From Mesobacillus jeotgali (GTDB taxonomy: Bacteria > Bacillota > Bacilli > Bacillales > Cytobacillaceae): 64,000 bases of DNA. The stretch is from contig NZ_CP025025.1 in NCBI RefSeq assembly GCF_002874535.1, positions 2,217,526 through 2,281,525 of the forward strand, written 5' to 3'. A program made the translations under genes and the position numbers. Positions 60,562 through 64,000 of the stretch are shown one piece after another; the first letter of the stretch is position 1; each line of letters begins with the position of its first letter. The notes under the pieces were generated by a model. It was not told the DNA's origin and searched no databases. It saw nothing but the letters and a program-made list of their open reading frames with translations.

Positions 60562-61110
60562 TTAAGATGGCAATTGTGTTCCTCCGCCGCTTTTACCACT
60601 CATAAGCTCTTCATCAATCATTTTATCAAGCCTGATAATGCTTTGTTTAGCACGCTCATGCTCTATTTTTCTGTAATGGTGATTTCCGCCTTCTTCTTCG
60701 TCTTTTTCATCTGCCCATTTCACTACCTGCTGAAGTGGCGTACGGATAATATCGTTTGAAGGCAAAAAGGAGTCTGTATGGAAAAGGATTGCAAGTGAAG
60801 TGGCTTTCGCCTGCACGGGGTTCTCACCCAATCGGATTAAGAGTTTATGTGCTCTTTCTGCTCCCTTAATTGGGTGGATATCATTTTTCCGGTAAAGCTC
60901 GTAGTCCCATTTGCCGTTCCTGTACCATGTGAAGTGCCCGATATCATGGAGGAAACCGGCTTTTGCGGCAATATCAACGTCTACCTTATGCTCCCTGGCA
61001 AGATGGAATGCGTGGTAAGCGACAGCAATAGCATGGGCCATGCCAGAACGCTTCAAGTATTTCTGGGCAATATGGTGTTCAAATATGTCCAAAAGAGTTA
61101 CATCCCTCAT
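60562..61110 (-). CDS. HD-domain phosphohydrolase
   Basis: 182 residues with an HD domain: H26, H33 and the H55-D56 pair (AGFLHDIGHF), and a later D in VKWADEKDEE. The pattern fits small metal-dependent phosphohydrolases; the substrate (nucleotide or other phosphate ester) is unknown. GGAGGTTATGAA precedes the ATG. Single gene. Confidence 0.78.
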   Translation of the reverse strand: MRDVTLLDIFEHHIAQKYLKRSGMAHAIAVAYHAFHLAREHKVDVDIAAKAGFLHDIGHFTWYRNGKWDYELYRKNDIHPIKGAERAHKLLIRLGENPVQAKATSLAILFHTDSFLPSNDIIRTPLQQVVKWADEKDEEEGGNHHYRKIEHERAKQSIIRLDKMIDEELMSGKSGGGTQLPS

Positions 61111-61212
61111 TTCATAACCTCCTTAGCTGATGTGATACCCTCATTTTTATGAATGTTAACAGAAATCATACAGAAATGCACTTTTTTGCATCCTGACTTC
61201 CATATAAAACAA

Positions 61213-61250
61213 AGCTGGCAAAGGATGAAATAATATCCCCTTTGCCAGCT
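61213..61250 (-). terminator. Terminator of the large membrane protein gene
   Basis: AGCTGGCAAAGG and CCTTTGCCAGCT form a 12-bp stem with a 14-nt loop; minus-strand T-rich sequence follows. Confidence 0.75.
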
Positions 61251-61254
61251 TCTA

Positions 61255-64000
61255 TTAGTTCCAATTTTTCATTTTCATGAGAAAGCTCTCTTTTAACTTT
61301 GCAAGGAGAGTTTTCTCCCCTCTAGCTCCTTTTTGTTTATTCCACTCATTGAAGCTGGCAACACCGATCAGGATCGAACCAGCGATCAAGAGGTAACCCC
61401 ACCAAGGGAGATTTCCCCAGAATGGGCGGGTTTGCAGGAGCACATTAAGAAGTAAAACTCCCGCCCCAACAAAGAAATAAGCTTTTACTCTCAGCCACAT
61501 ACCGGCCAGCATTGAAATAAGCGAAAGAGACCCAAGAATCAAGGCATCATAAACCGTATTGCTTTCCAAGCCATCCTGAATGAGCAAAAGCGAGACCATA
61601 ATCAATACTGCCCATTGGATATAGCTGGTGATTTGATTGCTTTTCTCATTGAAAATAGACCGTACAAAAATCGCAAGAGCTACGAACGGAAGTACATATA
61701 TTTCCCTTTCCAATAAGACAGGGATTGTAAGCTGCTCTACGGCCGCATAATAAGGAACCAGCAAGTACGCACCTGCGATAAAGAGAATTACACTTACTCC
61801 TCTGCCATGAACCCTTCTCCTCTGCAGCCATAACCCTGCAGATATAAGGAGTCCATGGACAATGAGCGCCCAGAAGGTTTCACCATTCATCAGTGCCACA
61901 GAAAAAATGAACAAGAATCCAACTAATGAATAAGCATCCAGGCTTTGCAGTCCAAAAACCCCTCCCTTATCCCAGAGATTCCTATAAATCCGCCTCCCTG
62001 AAAAAATAAACAAAATTCCAGATGCTGAAAGAATAGCCATATCCCAATACACATGAAGCTGTGCCAGGAAAATGATTTGGATTGTTCCGTAAAAGATCAT
62101 CAATAACGGCATCAATGCAGCTAAATCCCATTTCACTCTATGGAGCAAAACCAATATAGCCGCTGCGTAGCCTATAGTAATTCCGAAGAGCAGCCAGCTG
62201 TAAGGGTATACTGCCAGGAAGCTTGCTACACCTAACAACGAAATCGGAATAAGGAAATATAAAGTTCTTTTTTTGAAATTTGCGGATGACAATATCCAGA
62301 ATACAGTCAACAAAATACTCGTCATCAGGAAAGCATAGTGCCCAGAATCTGATTCAGTAAAATAACTAATACCTGTCTTGATCGCTAAGAATAACGTTGT
62401 GAATGCAGCATATAAAAGCGATTTCACCTTCCATTCTTTTTTTACAAAGAAAATACTCGCAGCATAAACTCCAGTAGCAATCACATAGGTTAAGACTGCT
62501 TCCTCGCCATAAAGGATGAATTCAATGGCCATTATTGGAACGAGATAAACATGGGCGATCCATGAATATGCGACTGCAAGCCCTCTCTGTTTTTGAAAAA
62601 GTAAAGCAGCAGCCCCCAGCAATAACCACCCTCCTCCCGGGATGAGTAAAGACTCTATTGTTGCATTAAAAACCAATATCTCTTCATTAATCGAGTCAAT
62701 TGAAATAAGGTACCAGACAAGGCTTACTACACCGGAAAAAAATGCAATAAGTGACTCCTTCGTTACTTTATACAGCAAGAGAGACATCAAGATCCCGCCA
62801 AACCAAACTAGCGATTCTCCGTAAATATTAGATATAGGGAATACGAATGTGTAAAACAGGCTTGCTGCATAGAACCCATTGCCACTGAAAAAAGCATTAC
62901 GCGCCAGCATGGTTTCCTTTGATTTGCGAAGGCCAATACTGACAACCAATAAAAGAACTCCCGCCAATGCTAAATTTCCTGGCATTCCGAGCAATTCGTT
63001 ATAAAAGCTTGAATGTATCCGTACTTCCTCACCAATTGAAGCTGCTGATAAGCCCAGTGAGACAGGCACTGCCCATTGAGCAATTAATGGCAAAAACGGC
63101 CTGTTGTCTATTTTTTTCAAGACATAAAATGCATAGCTGACCAGCAAGAACATCAGTGCTAGCTCCCACCAATCGAACATGGAAAAAGCAATAAGAATCA
63201 TGAAAAGCATGATCACCATTCCGACATCCCGGGAGCTGGTTTTAATGGCTTGAAGATAACGCATCTTGACCAGCCAGCCTGCAAAAATGAAGAGAATAAA
63301 ACCAATAAAATAAATTGGCAATACAAGGTTTTCGAAACCGATCCATTTCCCCATCTGCAAAACAGCTTCAAACATAGCAGTTGCAAGAAAAATCGGACTT
63401 AGATATTTGAAAATGATGTTTTCGGTGGTATTCGCAAGATAAATGAAGTTAACTGATATGATCAGGTAAGCTGCCACAAGGATAAAGGATGGGTTCTTTG
63501 TGTAAATCATCATCCCTTCAGCTGTGATGAATAAAAAGGCAAGACCTGATACAACTGCACTAGTAATTTGAAAAGCTCTATTCAAGGCGTATTTATCATC
63601 AACGAATCTTGGAATGAACAGAAACACGAAACCTAGAAGTGCATAACCAATTACGCTTACTTCTGTGAATCGCCAATTTTCAAGAATTTGATATGCACCA
63701 TAAATGAACATGGCACTGAAGACAAAATGATACTCTTTATGGCCATTAACAAAAATCATCGAAAGATAGACAATAGCTGTCAAAATCAAATTGAAGCCAT
63801 TGAAAACATGTTCTTCAAAAAAGAAAATCATTAATAAGGTAGACAGGACCAAGTTTGCCTGTGAATAAAGGGCAAGTTCCTTTGTGAACAGCGGCATCTG
63901 ATCTTTCTTTTTAAGCTGGTGGCAGGCTGCAATCAGTAGTGTATTGAATATAATCAACCCAAGGTAAAATCCGTCTGTTTGCAATCCAATCGCACTCAAC
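61255..64000 (-). CDS. Very large multi-pass membrane protein (5' end outside the window)
   Basis: At least 914 codons, continuing past the window edge. Almost entirely hydrophobic, with roughly 30 closely spaced membrane helices and short polar turns; the only soluble part is the basic C-terminal tail (EWNKQKGARGEKTLLAKLK). No catalytic motif or signature is visible. Large polytopic proteins of the DUF2157/DUF2339 kind look like this, but I cannot assign the family. The first in-window codon is a TTG that may be internal. Confidence 0.7.
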   Translation of the reverse strand, partial: LSAIGLQTDGFYLGLIIFNTLLIAACHQLKKKDQMPLFTKELALYSQANLVLSTLLMIFFFEEHVFNGFNLILTAIVYLSMIFVNGHKEYHFVFSAMFIYGAYQILENWRFTEVSVIGYALLGFVFLFIPRFVDDKYALNRAFQITSAVVSGLAFLFITAEGMMIYTKNPSFILVAAYLIISVNFIYLANTTENIIFKYLSPIFLATAMFEAVLQMGKWIGFENLVLPIYFIGFILFIFAGWLVKMRYLQAIKTSSRDVGMVIMLFMILIAFSMFDWWELALMFLLVSYAFYVLKKIDNRPFLPLIAQWAVPVSLGLSAASIGEEVRIHSSFYNELLGMPGNLALAGVLLLVVSIGLRKSKETMLARNAFFSGNGFYAASLFYTFVFPISNIYGESLVWFGGILMSLLLYKVTKESLIAFFSGVVSLVWYLISIDSINEEILVFNATIESLLIPGGGWLLLGAAALLFQKQRGLAVAYSWIAHVYLVPIMAIEFILYGEEAVLTYVIATGVYAASIFFVKKEWKVKSLLYAAFTTLFLAIKTGISYFTESDSGHYAFLMTSILLTVFWILSSANFKKRTLYFLIPISLLGVASFLAVYPYSWLLFGITIGYAAAILVLLHRVKWDLAALMPLLMIFYGTIQIIFLAQLHVYWDMAILSASGILFIFSGRRIYRNLWDKGGVFGLQSLDAYSLVGFLFIFSVALMNGETFWALIVHGLLISAGLWLQRRRVHGRGVSVILFIAGAYLLVPYYAAVEQLTIPVLLEREIYVLPFVALAIFVRSIFNEKSNQITSYIQWAVLIMVSLLLIQDGLESNTVYDALILGSLSLISMLAGMWLRVKAYFFVGAGVLLLNVLLQTRPFWGNLPWWGYLLIAGSILIGVASFNEWNKQKGARGEKTLLAKLKESFLMKMKNWN

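Overview
The window is a chromosomal segment from a spore-forming, low-GC Gram-positive bacterium of the Bacillaceae. The evidence is the spore protein genes sspN, tlp, sspO and sspP, strong AGGAGG-type ribosome sites, ATG/GTG/TTG starts, cre- and CcpC-type operators, and a backbone that follows the Bacillus subtilis order yneT-plsY-yneR-yneQ-yneP-tlp-sspN-yneN-citB-sspO-sspP with insertions. A selenium-using Bacillus such as a Mesobacillus-like species would fit; the species is an inference.

Layout. 1-9.8 kb: glycerate/sugar-acid operon (cdaR, gntP-type permease, start of glycerate kinase), CoA-binding protein YneT, an NCS2 permease, a phospholipase D-like protein, plsY, a multi-hairpin repeat, an RsbR-like STAS protein and a soluble histidine kinase. 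9.9-11.5 kb: a HesB-like gene with an in-frame UGA, and capA. 11.75-26.85 kb: a 15.1-kb integrative element bounded by the 11-bp repeat TCATTAGGTGT. It is inserted inside yneR by a large serine recombinase and supplies a replacement yneR 3' end; the displaced 3' end lies at the far side. It carries plasmid-like genes (small resolvase, Cys-rich VLP protein, two winged-helix Rep-like proteins each beside 14-bp iterons), a 41-bp motif in five copies, a restriction enzyme plus m5C methyltransferase, and several unrecognised membrane proteins, one with a ribosome site locked in a hairpin. 27-42.5 kb: yneQ, yneP, a double-AAA SpoVK-like ATPase, spore genes, a frameshifted fbpB, yneN, mtnA, purine permease and LysR regulator, an 11 x 52-bp hairpin-bearing tandem array, and citB. 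42.5-45.5 kb: selenium locus (selA, a SelW-like selenoprotein, selD that is itself a selenoprotein). 45.5-64 kb: threonine catabolism (tdh, kbl), arcA, an AbrB-like regulator, an ABC-F protein, a four-gene phosphonate/selenate-type ABC transporter, AI-2E family exporter, lipoprotein, HD protein and a very large membrane protein running off the end.

The most interesting content is (i) three selenoprotein genes that ordinary gene calling breaks at UGA, each with a hairpin of SECIS type after the UGA, in the same window as selA, selD and a transporter of the type suspected to import selenate; selB and the selenocysteine tRNA gene were not found here; (ii) the gene-restoring element with duplicated replication-like modules and an unexplained 41-bp motif; and (iii) the 52-bp tandem array beside citB. 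All calls are from reading the sequence; no database search was run.
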